Below are positions 1 through 13,075 of a DNA stretch of 64,000 nucleotides, in pieces. Under the pieces are notes generated by a model that was not told the origin of the DNA, searched no databases, and saw only the letters and a program-made list of their open reading frames with translations. Source of the DNA: Pseudomonas sp. MM223 (lineage in GTDB: Bacteria > Pseudomonadota > Gammaproteobacteria > Pseudomonadales > Pseudomonadaceae). The position numbers were made by a program, and so were the translations under genes. Position 1 is the stretch's first letter; each line of letters begins with the position of its first letter. The stretch lies in the NCBI GenBank assembly GCA_947090765.1, contig OX352322.1, positions 2,277,501-2,341,500 on the forward strand, in the 5' to 3' direction.

Positions 1-1849
<1,849 letters not shown>

Positions 1850-1984
1850 ATAACACCCAAGCAATTTGCTCACGCAGATTGCGGTGGTGAAGATGATACG
1901 AACCGAAAGTTCGCAACAGACCACAAATATCGCATATCCGAATTCGCTGGGCTGTCCATCTGGACATTCTGGCTACAGAATTTC

Positions 1985-2100
1985 TTGACGACCATAGAGC
2001 ATTGGAACCACCTGATCCCATCCCGAACTCAGCAGTGAAACGATGCATCGCCGATGGTAGTGTGGGGTTTCCCCATGTGAGAGTAGGTCATCGTCAAGAT
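1985..2100 (+). rRNA. rrf: 5S ribosomal RNA
   Basis: About 116 nt downstream of the 23S gene, with the conserved 5S core (CCTGATCCCATCCCGAACTC, then GATGGTAGTGTGGGG). The ends TTGACGA and TCGTCAAGA pair to form helix I. The 23S-5S spacer (about 135 nt) contains no tRNA. Confidence 0.95.
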
Positions 2101-2109
2101 TCATTTCGC

Positions 2110-2143
2110 AAAACCCCTATCTGCACATGCAGGTAGGGGTTTT
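2110..2143 (+). terminator. rRNA operon intrinsic terminator
   Basis: Strong inverted repeat just after 5S: AAAACCCCTA-t-CTGC, loop ACAT, GCAG-g-TAGGGGTTTT. The stem is followed by a short T-containing tract. Position directly behind 5S supports the end of the rrn operon. Confidence 0.9.
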
Positions 2144-2301
2144 GTCTTTGCGGCGCCAAAATTTCCCGCCCTGCTCGAATCCCTGTGGGCTTTCGAAAGG
2201 CGTGCAGGCCTCACCACTAATCATGAAATGTCTGTCATACACGTCTGGTAAAACCCGAGGCAATGCTACGCTCGCGGAAATACTCAGCACGGATACCCAC
2301 C

Positions 2302-4110
2302 ATGGACATGAACTGGCACCAGGCCCTGCAAGAGAGCCTGAGTTGGCTGGCAATCGCCTCGTTCATCACCCTTGTCTGCTTTACCGCCGCCGCAACGCTG
2401 GCTGTACGTTGCACGCGCTGGGGCAGCCAGTTCTGGCAGCTTGCCGGGCCCTATTTCAGTTTCAGGCGCAGTTGGCGGCCACTGTTGGTGTTTGCGTTGT
2501 TGCTGGTGTTGACGCTGTTCTCGGTGCGCCTGAACGTACTGTTCTCGTTCTGGTACAACGGCTTCTACAGCGCCTTGCAGGGCCTTGATCAAGCCGCGTT
2601 CTGGTACATGCTCGGTGTCTTTGCCGTATTGGCCACCATCCACGTGCTGCGCTCGCTGCTCACCTTCTATGTAACCCAGGCATTCAGCATTCATTGGCGG
2701 GTCTGGCTCACCGAGCGCCTCACCCACGACTGGATGCACGGTGATGCCTACTACCGTGGCCAGTTTCTCGCCGAGCCGGTGGACAACCCTGATCAACGTA
2801 TCGAACTGGACGCCAATGCCTTTGTCAGCAACTCGGTAACCCTCGCCCTGGGCGCAGTCAGTGCGCTGGTGTCGCTGGTGGCGTTTACCGGCATCCTCTG
2901 GGCGCTGTCGGCACCGCTGGCGGTTGCCGGTGTGGAAGTCCCCCGGGCGATGGTGTTTGCCGTATACCTGTATGTCATCGTCGCCACCTGGATTGCCTTC
3001 CGCCTGGGGCGCCCATTGATCCGCCTTAACTTTCTCAACGAAAAGCTCACCGCCAACTTTCGTTATGCGCTGATGCGCCTGCGCGAGAATGCCGAGAACA
3101 TTGCCTTCTACCAAGGTGCATTGGTAGAGCGGGGCACGTTGCTGGGCCGCTTTGGCGCCTTGATCGTCAATGCCTGGGCGCTGGTGTTCCGGAACCTGAA
3201 ATTCAGTGGCTTCAACCTGGGGGTTAGCCAGGTTGCCGTAGTGTTTCCGTTTATCCTCCAGGCCCCACGCTTTTTCAGCGGGGCAATCAAGTTGGGTGAC
3301 GTCATGCAGACCGCCCAGGCCTTTGGCCAGGTGCAGGATTCGTTGTCGTTCTTCCGCGAATCTTATGATGCGTTCGCTCAATACCGGGCTACCCTCGACC
3401 GTCTGACCGGCTTCCTTGATGCCAACGAGCAGGCAAGCGCCTTACCGCGCGTCTCTACCGAGGGCCAGGAGCATGCCCTGGAAATCACTGATCTGCAGGT
3501 GTTGCGCCCGGACGGGCACGCCCTGGTCACTGATCTTGGCCTGAGCCTGCGCGCTGGTCAGGCGCTGTTGATCAAGGGCCCGTCGGGCAGTGGCAAAACC
3601 ACGCTGCTGCGAGCCCTGGCAGGCCTTTGGCCATATGCTGAAGGTGAGGTCAGGCGCCCGCTAGGCCATCAGGCGTTGTTCCTTTCGCAGCGCCCCTACC
3701 TGCCGCTGGGCGACTTGCGGACGGTCATCGCCTACCCGGCAGCCAGCAAGCCTGAGGACGAAGTGCAGATGCAGCAGGCCTTGCGCCAGGTCAATCTGGC
3801 CCACCTAGCTGAGCGGCTGGAGGTCAGCTGCGACTGGTCGCACATTCTCTCGGTGGGCGAGCAGCAGCGCCTGGCGTTCGCCCGGGTGCTGTTCAACCGG
3901 CCGCAGGTCGTGTTCCTCGACGAGTCCACTTCGGCGATGGACGAAGGGCTCGAGCACGCCCTGTATTCGCTGTTGCGCACGGAAATGCCGGGCGCGCTGT
4001 TGGTCAGTGTTGGCCATCGCAGCACGTTGGCGGGGTTCCACACTCACCGGCTGGAGGTGGATGGGCACGGGGGCTGGTCGTTGCTCAAGCAGGAGCCGGC
4101 GTTGGCCTAG
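2302..4110 (+). CDS. SbmA/BacA-type ABC transporter, fused permease and ATPase
   Basis: About 602 aa. The N-terminal half has hydrophobic helices of the SbmA/BacA (ABC_membrane_2) type, including the family-like WYNGFYSALQ and ELDANAF stretches. The C-terminal half is an ABC ATPase with Walker A GPSGSGKT near residue 425, signature LSVGEQQR near 517 and Walker B VVFLDEST near 535. Architecture and length resemble E. coli YddA and the ABCD-type half transporters; a homodimer in the inner membrane is expected and the substrate is unknown. The start is uncertain: ATG 2302 is chosen, but 2263 (13 residues longer) and 2308 are possible, and none has a strong Shine-Dalgarno. The gene stands alone after the rRNA terminator. 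Confidence 0.85.
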   Translation: MDMNWHQALQESLSWLAIASFITLVCFTAAATLAVRCTRWGSQFWQLAGPYFSFRRSWRPLLVFALLLVLTLFSVRLNVLFSFWYNGFYSALQGLDQAAFWYMLGVFAVLATIHVLRSLLTFYVTQAFSIHWRVWLTERLTHDWMHGDAYYRGQFLAEPVDNPDQRIELDANAFVSNSVTLALGAVSALVSLVAFTGILWALSAPLAVAGVEVPRAMVFAVYLYVIVATWIAFRLGRPLIRLNFLNEKLTANFRYALMRLRENAENIAFYQGALVERGTLLGRFGALIVNAWALVFRNLKFSGFNLGVSQVAVVFPFILQAPRFFSGAIKLGDVMQTAQAFGQVQDSLSFFRESYDAFAQYRATLDRLTGFLDANEQASALPRVSTEGQEHALEITDLQVLRPDGHALVTDLGLSLRAGQALLIKGPSGSGKTTLLRALAGLWPYAEGEVRRPLGHQALFLSQRPYLPLGDLRTVIAYPAASKPEDEVQMQQALRQVNLAHLAERLEVSCDWSHILSVGEQQRLAFARVLFNRPQVVFLDESTSAMDEGLEHALYSLLRTEMPGALLVSVGHRSTLAGFHTHRLEVDGHGGWSLLKQEPALA

Positions 4111-4156
4111 CCCGGTTTGCAGGGCTAATGGCTATCTCTCCCTGCGCCGGGGGTGC

Positions 4157-5359
4157 TCAGCGCAACAGCATCACCCCCACCAGGGTGGTGCTGGCAAGCC
4201 CTGCGCCGGCCAGGAAAGTTGCCTGAAACCCCGCACCATCCCACAACAACCCTGCCACCACGCTGGCCAGCAGGAGTGCCACCCCGGTCAGCAGGTTGAA
4301 CAGGCCGAAGGCGGTACCGCGCAGGTTTGCTGGGGCGCTGTCGGCGATCATGGCCGCGAAGATGCCCTGGGTGAAGCCCAGGTGCAGGCCCCATGCGGCA
4401 ACGCCAAGGGCCAACCCGGCCCAGCCAGGCAGCAGTGCCAGCAGCAGGTCAGCGGCGATCAGCAACCCCAGCCCCGCCATCAGCACGCCGCGGCGGCCCA
4501 CGCGGTCGGACAGTACCCCGGCGGGGTAGGCCGACACCGAGTAGGCCAGCGCCATCAGCACCAGCACCGCCGGCGCCCACATCGGCGCCAGGCCCATGTC
4601 CTGGGCGCGTAATAGCAGGAAGGCCTCGCTGAAGCGGGCGAGGGTGAACAAAGTGGCCAGGCCGATCAGCCGCCAGTAGGCCGGGCCAAGGCGCACCAGC
4701 TCATCCAGTGCCAGCGGTGCGCGCACGGGCCGCGCCATGGCCGGCGCTTCAGGCTCGCGCACGAAGGCGATGAGGATATACACCGCCACAAACGCCGGGA
4801 TCACTGCCACCCAGAACACCGTCTGGAAGTGGCTCGCGGTCAGCCACATCAGCACAATCGCCAGTAACGGCCCGAGGAACGCGCCAACCGTATCCAGCGC
4901 CTGACGCAGGCCGAAGGCGGCGCCACGCAACTCGGGGGGCGTGACATCAGCCACCAGCGCGTCGCGCGGCGCCCCACGAATGCCTTTGCCGACCCGGTCG
5001 ACGAAACGTGCAGCGGTCAGCCACTCCAGCCCGGAGGCCATGGGGAATACCGGTTTGGTCAGCGCCCCCAGGCCATAGCCGAGCACGGTCAGTAGCTTGC
5101 GCTTGCCAAGGCGGTCGCTGAGGGCACCGGAAAACACCTTGGTGATCGAGGCGGTTGCCTCGGCGATACCTTCGATAACGCCTACCGCCACCACCGACGT
5201 GCCGAGCACGGTGACCATGTACAGCGGCAGCAGGGCGTGGATCATCTCCGAGGAAATGTCCATGAACATCGACACGAAGCCCAGCGCCCAGACGCTGCGC
5301 GGGATCTTTGGCAGGGTTTGGCTGGCATTTGCGGCGCTGCTTTCTTCATTGCTGCGCAT
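4157..5359 (-). CDS. MFS transporter
   Basis: 400 aa with about 12 hydrophobic segments and major-facilitator signatures: DRLGKRK in loop 2-3, VGKGIRGAPRDAL around residues 120-132, and DRVGRR in the loop after helix 8. The frame is open back to a TTG at 5389, but ATG 5359 is preceded by GAGAG at proper spacing and is preferred. It lies about 76 nt downstream of the sigma-54 activator gene on the same strand, so it may be read with that operon, but nothing identifies its substrate. The GKGIRG type of MFS is often annotated as a drug or sugar-phosphate exporter; that is only a family tendency. Confidence 0.85.
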   Translation of the reverse strand: MRSNEESSAANASQTLPKIPRSVWALGFVSMFMDISSEMIHALLPLYMVTVLGTSVVAVGVIEGIAEATASITKVFSGALSDRLGKRKLLTVLGYGLGALTKPVFPMASGLEWLTAARFVDRVGKGIRGAPRDALVADVTPPELRGAAFGLRQALDTVGAFLGPLLAIVLMWLTASHFQTVFWVAVIPAFVAVYILIAFVREPEAPAMARPVRAPLALDELVRLGPAYWRLIGLATLFTLARFSEAFLLLRAQDMGLAPMWAPAVLVLMALAYSVSAYPAGVLSDRVGRRGVLMAGLGLLIAADLLLALLPGWAGLALGVAAWGLHLGFTQGIFAAMIADSAPANLRGTAFGLFNLLTGVALLLASVVAGLLWDGAGFQATFLAGAGLASTTLVGVMLLR

Positions 5360-5435
5360 CTGGGCTCTCGTCAGTGTTGCTACGTTCAAACTGTAGGAGC
5401 CCGCGCGCAGGATGCAAACCCGGAAGCAGGCCCGC

Positions 5436-7076
5436 TCAGGCCAACCTGCGCACCCGGCGCCAGACGGTGCTGCGGCTCACCCCCAGCCGCCTTGCGGCCT
5501 CGTCCATGTCGCCATCGCAGCAATCCAGCACCTGACGCGCATGGGCCGTTTCGGCTGCTTTGCCCAGGCTGCGCAGGTTGTCGACGGCGGCGGGGGGCAG
5601 GTTCGCCGCCGTAGCCGCGCCGGCCTCGAAGAACTCTGGAAACAGCGTGGCCAGGTCGACCTCGTCATCGTGGCCTAGCGTGCCCAGGCACAAGGCGGCG
5701 CGCTCGGCGATGTTCTCCAGCTCACGAATGTTGCCGGGCCAAGGGTGGTGCAGCATCAGTGGCAATAGGCGCTGCACGTGCGCGTCGCTTGAAGGCGGCA
5801 AGCCACTTGCACGGCAGTGGCGCGCAAGCAGGGCCTTGAACAGCGGTACGATGTCTGCGATCCGCTCGCGTAGCGGCGGTACGGCCAGGCGCAGAATGTT
5901 CAGCCGGTAAAACAGGTCCTGGCGAAAGCGCTGGTCAGCGATGCGTGCGGGCAGGTCGCAATGGGTGGCGGCAATCACCCGGATGTCTACCGCCGTCGGC
6001 TCGCAGGCGCCCAAGCGCAGCACCTCGCGTTCCTGTAGCACACGCAGCAGGCGGGTTTGCAGGGCCACTGGCATGTCGCCTATTTCGTCGAGGAACAAGG
6101 TGCCGGTGTGCGCCAGCTCGATCAGGCCGGGCTTGCCGCCTTTACGCGAGCCAGTGAAGGCTCCGTCTTCATAGCCGAACAGTTCACTTTCAAGCAGCGA
6201 CTCGGGCAGTGCCGCACAGTTGATCGCCACGAACGGCCCCTGTTGGCGCGGGCTGGCGTGGTGCATGCTTTGCGCCAGCAGCTCTTTACCTGTACCACTT
6301 TCGCCGGTGATCAGCACCGTGGCGTCGGCCTGTGCGTAGCGCTGGGCCAGGCTCAGAATGGCGCGAAAGGCAGGCGCGTCACCGAGCAGTTGCTCGAAGC
6401 GATGGCGCGCCTTGAACGGGCGCGCATCGGGTTGTTCACGGCTGCGCCGTGGCATGCGGCGTGTGGGTGCCTCATCAGCCTTGGCACTCAGGGTCACCAG
6501 GCTGTCGAAGGTATGGCGCAGGCTCTCGGCATCCAGGGCCAGTACACCTTGGGCACCCGCCGCGTCAGCCAACTGGCATACCGTCGACGAGCCGATGATG
6601 ACCTCGAAGCCATCCGCGACCAGGCGATCGACCTGGTCCCGGGCCTGCTCCAGGCTGGTGTAGGTGTGCTCGCGAATCTGCAGGGTGAACAGTGCCTGCA
6701 TCGCCGCCAGCTCCGGGTACGGCTGGCCGAAACTGAGGATACCCACCCGGCTGGCACGGTCGCGGGCCTGCACCAGGGCACGGATCAGGTCGAACTCGCC
6801 CAGGTGCAGGGCCCGCACCGAGGTGCTCAGGTGCTGGCGCAAGTAATCGGCGGCCGCCCCGGAACACAGAATGACGTCTGCCTGCTGGCGGCTTTCCAGC
6901 CCGCGCGCCAGTGGCAGCAGGTCGGCCAGGGTGGTTTCGATCACCTCTATACGGGCTTGTTGCCGGTAGTCGGCGCTTACCTGCTCGATCAATTGCGCCA
7001 TGCGGCTGGGGGCGGCGGGGCGATGCAGGTGGGTAACCAGCGCAACCACGCGGGGCAGGTAAGCGGTGACGGTCAT
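5436..7076 (-). CDS. PrpR-like sigma-54-dependent transcriptional activator
   Basis: 546 aa enhancer-binding protein. Residues 1-190 resemble the PrpR N-terminal ligand-sensing domain. The AAA+ domain carries Walker A GESGTGKE near 256, a GAFTGS loop near 307 that contacts sigma-54 (the Ser variant also occurs in PrpR as I recall), and Walker B LFLDEIGDMP. A Fis-type helix-turn-helix ends the protein (RRLGVSRSTVWRR). ATG 7076 follows AAGGAG. It is the last gene of the beta-oxidation arm, 30 nt after the SDR. A matching -24/-12 promoter lies at 16066 in front of the Lva-like module, so it probably activates that operon in response to an acyl-type metabolite (inference). Confidence 0.88.
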   Translation of the reverse strand: MTVTAYLPRVVALVTHLHRPAAPSRMAQLIEQVSADYRQQARIEVIETTLADLLPLARGLESRQQADVILCSGAAADYLRQHLSTSVRALHLGEFDLIRALVQARDRASRVGILSFGQPYPELAAMQALFTLQIREHTYTSLEQARDQVDRLVADGFEVIIGSSTVCQLADAAGAQGVLALDAESLRHTFDSLVTLSAKADEAPTRRMPRRSREQPDARPFKARHRFEQLLGDAPAFRAILSLAQRYAQADATVLITGESGTGKELLAQSMHHASPRQQGPFVAINCAALPESLLESELFGYEDGAFTGSRKGGKPGLIELAHTGTLFLDEIGDMPVALQTRLLRVLQEREVLRLGACEPTAVDIRVIAATHCDLPARIADQRFRQDLFYRLNILRLAVPPLRERIADIVPLFKALLARHCRASGLPPSSDAHVQRLLPLMLHHPWPGNIRELENIAERAALCLGTLGHDDEVDLATLFPEFFEAGAATAANLPPAAVDNLRSLGKAAETAHARQVLDCCDGDMDEAARRLGVSRSTVWRRVRRLA

Positions 7077-7106
7077 ACAGGCTCCTTGTGTACAGCAATC
7101 AGGGCA

Positions 7107-7880
7107 TTACAGAGGGTTTACCAGGTGCCCGCCATCCACGGCCACGATGCTGCCGGTCATGTATGCACCGGCATCACTGGCCAGCAATAGAAAAGGGCCG
7201 TCCAGTTCGTGCAATTGCCCCAGGCGGCGCATCGGCACCTGGCCCTTGATGTAGCCCTGGCCAGCCTCGCTGTCGAAGTAGTCCTCGTTCATCTCGGTCT
7301 TGAAGTAGCCTGGGGCAATGGCATTGACGCGGATCCGGTAGCGGGCCAGCTCCAGTGCCATGGCCTTGGTCAGTTGCACCACGGCGGCCTTGGCCGTGCA
7401 GTAGTGGCTCAGGCCGCTACCGACCCGCAGGCCGAGGATCGAGGCGATGTTGACGATGCTGCCTGGCTGCCCGGCCTTGACCAGGCGCTGGGCGGCGCAC
7501 TGGGCAACATGGAACACACCGTCGAGGTTGGTGGAGAGCATGCGCTGCCAGTCCTGCCCGCTCAGGTCGAGAAAGCGCCCGGGGTCGCCGATACCGGCAT
7601 TGTTGATGACCACGTCGACGACGCCAAAGCGCGCCTGCGCCTGGTCGAAGGCCTGTTCGACGCTGTCGCGGCAGGTCACGTCCAGTGCCACGGCAAATGC
7701 TTCACCGCCGTTGGCCTGTAGTGCTTCGGCCAGCACCTGCAGGCGCTCGACTCGGCGCGCTGCCAGCACCACACGGGCGCCAGCGGCTTGGGCCAGGCGT
7801 GCGAAATGCGCGCCCAGGCCGCTGGAGGCCCCGGTGACCAGCACGGTCTTACCAGCCAGGGAAAATGTGTTTGCAAGCAT
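7107..7880 (-). CDS. Short-chain dehydrogenase/reductase (SDR)
   Basis: 257 aa classical SDR. The NAD(P)-binding motif TGASSGLG is at residues 17-24, NNAG near 93, and the catalytic Ser plus Y-x3-K (HYCTAK) near 155-160. The C-terminus has the usual YMTGSIVAVDGG. It starts 15 nt after the thiolase stop, with AAGGG as ribosome site, so the two are co-transcribed. In this operon it would act on a hydroxyacyl or ketoacyl intermediate; the exact substrate cannot be read from sequence. Confidence 0.88.
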   Translation of the reverse strand: MLANTFSLAGKTVLVTGASSGLGAHFARLAQAAGARVVLAARRVERLQVLAEALQANGGEAFAVALDVTCRDSVEQAFDQAQARFGVVDVVINNAGIGDPGRFLDLSGQDWQRMLSTNLDGVFHVAQCAAQRLVKAGQPGSIVNIASILGLRVGSGLSHYCTAKAAVVQLTKAMALELARYRIRVNAIAPGYFKTEMNEDYFDSEAGQGYIKGQVPMRRLGQLHELDGPFLLLASDAGAYMTGSIVAVDGGHLVNPL

Positions 7881-8940
7881 GCTGTCGGCCCTTGATCAAA
7901 GTACTTCGAACAGGCCGGCAGCACCCATGCCACCGCCCACACACATGGTCACCACCACGTAGCGCACCCCGCGCCGTTTGCCTTCAAGCAAGGCATGCCC
8001 GACCATCCGCGCGCCGCTCATGCCATAGGGGTGGCCGATGGCGATGGCGCCGCCGTTGACGTTCAGCCGCGCGGGGTCGATGCCCAGCTTGTCGCGGCAG
8101 TACAGCACCTGGCAGGCGAACGCTTCGTTAAGTTCCCACAGGCCGATGTCGTCCACTTTCAGCCCATGCTGCTTGAGCAGGCGCGGCACGGCGTAGACCG
8201 GGCCAATGCCCATCTCTTCCGGGGCCAGGCCAGCCACCGCGATGCCCCGGTACAGGCCCAGCGGGGCAAGGTTGCGCTGCTCGGCCAGGCGCGCGTCCAT
8301 CAGTACGCAGGCGCTGGCACCGTCGGACAGCTGGCTGGCATTGCCGGCGGTGATGCAGCCGCCTTCGAGCACGGGGTTCAGGCCGGCCAGGTCCTCCAGG
8401 CGGGTCTGCGGGCGGTTGCCTTCGTCTTGCGCCAGGGTCACCTCGCGGTAACTGACCTCGCCGGTCTGCTTGTCCTTGACCAACTGCTGCGCCGTCACCG
8501 GCACGATCTCGGCCTCGAACAGCCCGTTGCGCTGGGCGGCCGCGGTGCGTAGCTGCGACTGCAGGGCGTAGGCGTCCTGGGCGTCGCGGCTGATGCCGTA
8601 GCGCTTGGCCACGTGCTCGGCAGTCTGCAGCATCGGCATGTAGGCGTGCGGGACACGTTGGATCACGCTGCTGTCCTGCTCGGTCAATGCCCATTCCAGG
8701 TTGCGCGCCTGTACCGCACTGATGTTTTCCTGGCCGGCGCCGACGGTTACCTGCATGCCATCGACCATGATCTGCTTGGCGGCGGTGGCGATTGCCATCA
8801 GCCCGGAGGCGCACTGGCGGTCCAGGGTCTGGCCGCTGACCGACACCGGCAGGCCGGCAGCCAGCGCGCTCATGCGGCCCAGGTTCCAGCCAGCGGTGCC
8901 AGAGGGCATCGCGGTACCCATGACCAGGTCTTCGATTTCA

Positions 8941-11217
<2,277 letters not shown>

Positions 11218-11287
11218 GGGGGTAACCTTCTTGTTATTGGGCCGTGTGCAAGCGGCGCTTATCGGGGCTTTGACACGCGCGGTTGAA

Positions 11288-13075
11288 TCAACGGGCGAAG
11301 GCGGCCTCGCTGATGCCCATCAGGTTTTCGCTGCCGGTGCGGATCAGCGTTTCATGCAGGTTGGCCCGCGGCAGCAGGCGCTGCAGGTAAAAGCGCGCGG
11401 TCTCGCGCTTGCCCTGGTAGAACGCAACCTCGTCGCTGCTGGCAGCCAGTGCCCGCTCGGCCACGCACGCAGCACGCAGCCAGAGGTAGCCGAGCAGGGT
11501 GTAACCGCTGAGCATCAGGTAGTCGTAGGCGCTGGCGCCGATCAGGTTGGCATCGCTTGCGCTGGCGTCACGCAGCCAGGTACTGACTTCGCGCCAGGCA
11601 ATCACTTGCTTGAGCAGGGCCTGGGCCAGGTGGGCCGGGGCGCTTGTGCTCTGGGTGAAGTCTTCGATTTCACCGAGCAGTTCGGCCAAGGCTTCACCGC
11701 CATCGGCCAGTACCTTGCGGGTCAGCAGGTCAAGGCCCTGGATGGTGTTGGTGCCTTCGTAGATTGCAGTGATGCGAACATCGCGCGCAATCTGCTCCAT
11801 GCCCCACTCGCGGATATAGCCGTGGCCACCGAACACCTGGATACCCAGCTGCGCGGCCTCGTTGCCGGTTTCGGTGAGGAAGCCTTTGGCAATCGGCGTA
11901 AGCAGTGCCAGGCGGCGCGCCGCAGCCTCGCGCACGCCGGCGCTGGCGCCGTGGTGCAGCTGGTCGACACCCTTGGCGCAGGTGTAGGCGAGCATACGGC
12001 CGCCTTCGGCATAGGCCTTCTGGGTCAGCAGCATGCGCCGCACATCCGCATGGCCGATGATCGGGTCGGCTGGCTGGTCGCTGCGCAGGCGTGGTGTGGC
12101 ACGCATCTGTACGCGGTCGCGGGCATAGGCCAGGGCACCCTGGAACGATGCTTCGGCGTGGGCCTGGGCCTGCTGGGACACCGCCAGGCGCGACTCGTTG
12201 ATGTAGGTGAACATGGCGTTCAGGCCACGGTTGGCCTCGCCCAGCAGGTAGCCTGTGGCGCTGTCGAAGTTGAGCACGCAGGTGGCGTTGCCGTGGATGC
12301 CCATCTTGTGTTCGATAGAGCCGTGGCTCACGCCGTTGGGCGCGCCAAGCTGGCCTTGGGCATCGACCTGGACCTTCGGCACGGCGAACAGCGAAATGCC
12401 TTTCACCCCCGCGGGTGCGCCTTCGATGCGCGCCAGCACCAGGTGGACGATGTTCTCGGTCATGTCGTGTTCACCGGCGGAGATGAACATCTTGCTGCCG
12501 CTGACCAGGTAGCTGCCGTCGGCCTGGGGCCTGGCGCTGGTACGCAGCAGGCCGAGGTCCGAGCCACAGTGGGCCTCGGTCAGGCACATGGTGCCGCCCC
12601 AGCGGCCGGCGATCATCGGTGGTAAAAAGCGCTGCTGCAGCGCTTCGTCGGCATGTTCGCTGAGGGTGCTGATGGCGCCGCCGGCAAGGTTGCCGTACAT
12701 ACCCCAGGCGTGGTTGGCGCTGCACACCATCTCGTAGTTGACGAACCCCAGCGACGGCGGCAGGCCCTGGCCACCAAAGGCCGGGTCCTTGTCCAGGCCC
12801 AGCCAGCCGTTGTCGGCGAAGCGTTTGTAGGCATCGGCAAAGCCGGGCGGGGTGGTGACCTTGCCGTCCTGCCACTGGCAGCCGTGCTGGTCGCCCACGG
12901 CGTTGAGCGGGGCCAGTTCCTGTTCGGCGAACTTGGCACCTTCCTCGACGATGGCGGCGAAGGTGGCTGCGTCCGGGGCTTCACAGCCAGTCAGTTGTTG
13001 GTAGTGGCGGCTCAGGTCGAGCAACTCTTGGGCAACAAAGGTGATATCGCGCAATGGGGCGGTGTAGCTGGGCAT
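11288..13075 (-). CDS. Acyl-CoA dehydrogenase, long form
   Basis: 595 aa flavoprotein of the long class (about 590-600 aa). It has an N-terminal YTAPLRDI segment, the middle-domain CLTEAHCGSDL and the flavin/substrate segment SGSKMFISAGEHD. The C-terminal part has GGHGYIREWGMEQ and ends the catalytic region in IYEGTNTIQ, whose Glu is the usual catalytic base. It introduces the alpha,beta double bond in acyl-CoA. ATG 13075 is preceded by AGGAG at 8 nt. It is the first beta-oxidation enzyme of the minus-strand arm and overlaps the 3' end of the LAL regulator frame by 95 nt. Confidence 0.92.
   Translation of the reverse strand: MPSYTAPLRDITFVAQELLDLSRHYQQLTGCEAPDAATFAAIVEEGAKFAEQELAPLNAVGDQHGCQWQDGKVTTPPGFADAYKRFADNGWLGLDKDPAFGGQGLPPSLGFVNYEMVCSANHAWGMYGNLAGGAISTLSEHADEALQQRFLPPMIAGRWGGTMCLTEAHCGSDLGLLRTSARPQADGSYLVSGSKMFISAGEHDMTENIVHLVLARIEGAPAGVKGISLFAVPKVQVDAQGQLGAPNGVSHGSIEHKMGIHGNATCVLNFDSATGYLLGEANRGLNAMFTYINESRLAVSQQAQAHAEASFQGALAYARDRVQMRATPRLRSDQPADPIIGHADVRRMLLTQKAYAEGGRMLAYTCAKGVDQLHHGASAGVREAAARRLALLTPIAKGFLTETGNEAAQLGIQVFGGHGYIREWGMEQIARDVRITAIYEGTNTIQGLDLLTRKVLADGGEALAELLGEIEDFTQSTSAPAHLAQALLKQVIAWREVSTWLRDASASDANLIGASAYDYLMLSGYTLLGYLWLRAACVAERALAASSDEVAFYQGKRETARFYLQRLLPRANLHETLIRTGSENLMGISEAAFAR

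Noticed and set aside
1850..1984. Possible tRNA in the 23S-5S spacer
   Set aside because: No cloverleaf or tRNA consensus boxes; the spacer is short and typical.
2284..3381. Long antisense frame opposite the ABC transporter gene
   Set aside because: It mirrors the real gene, is Gln/His/Arg-rich, and has no start signal; high-GC genes often give such shadows.
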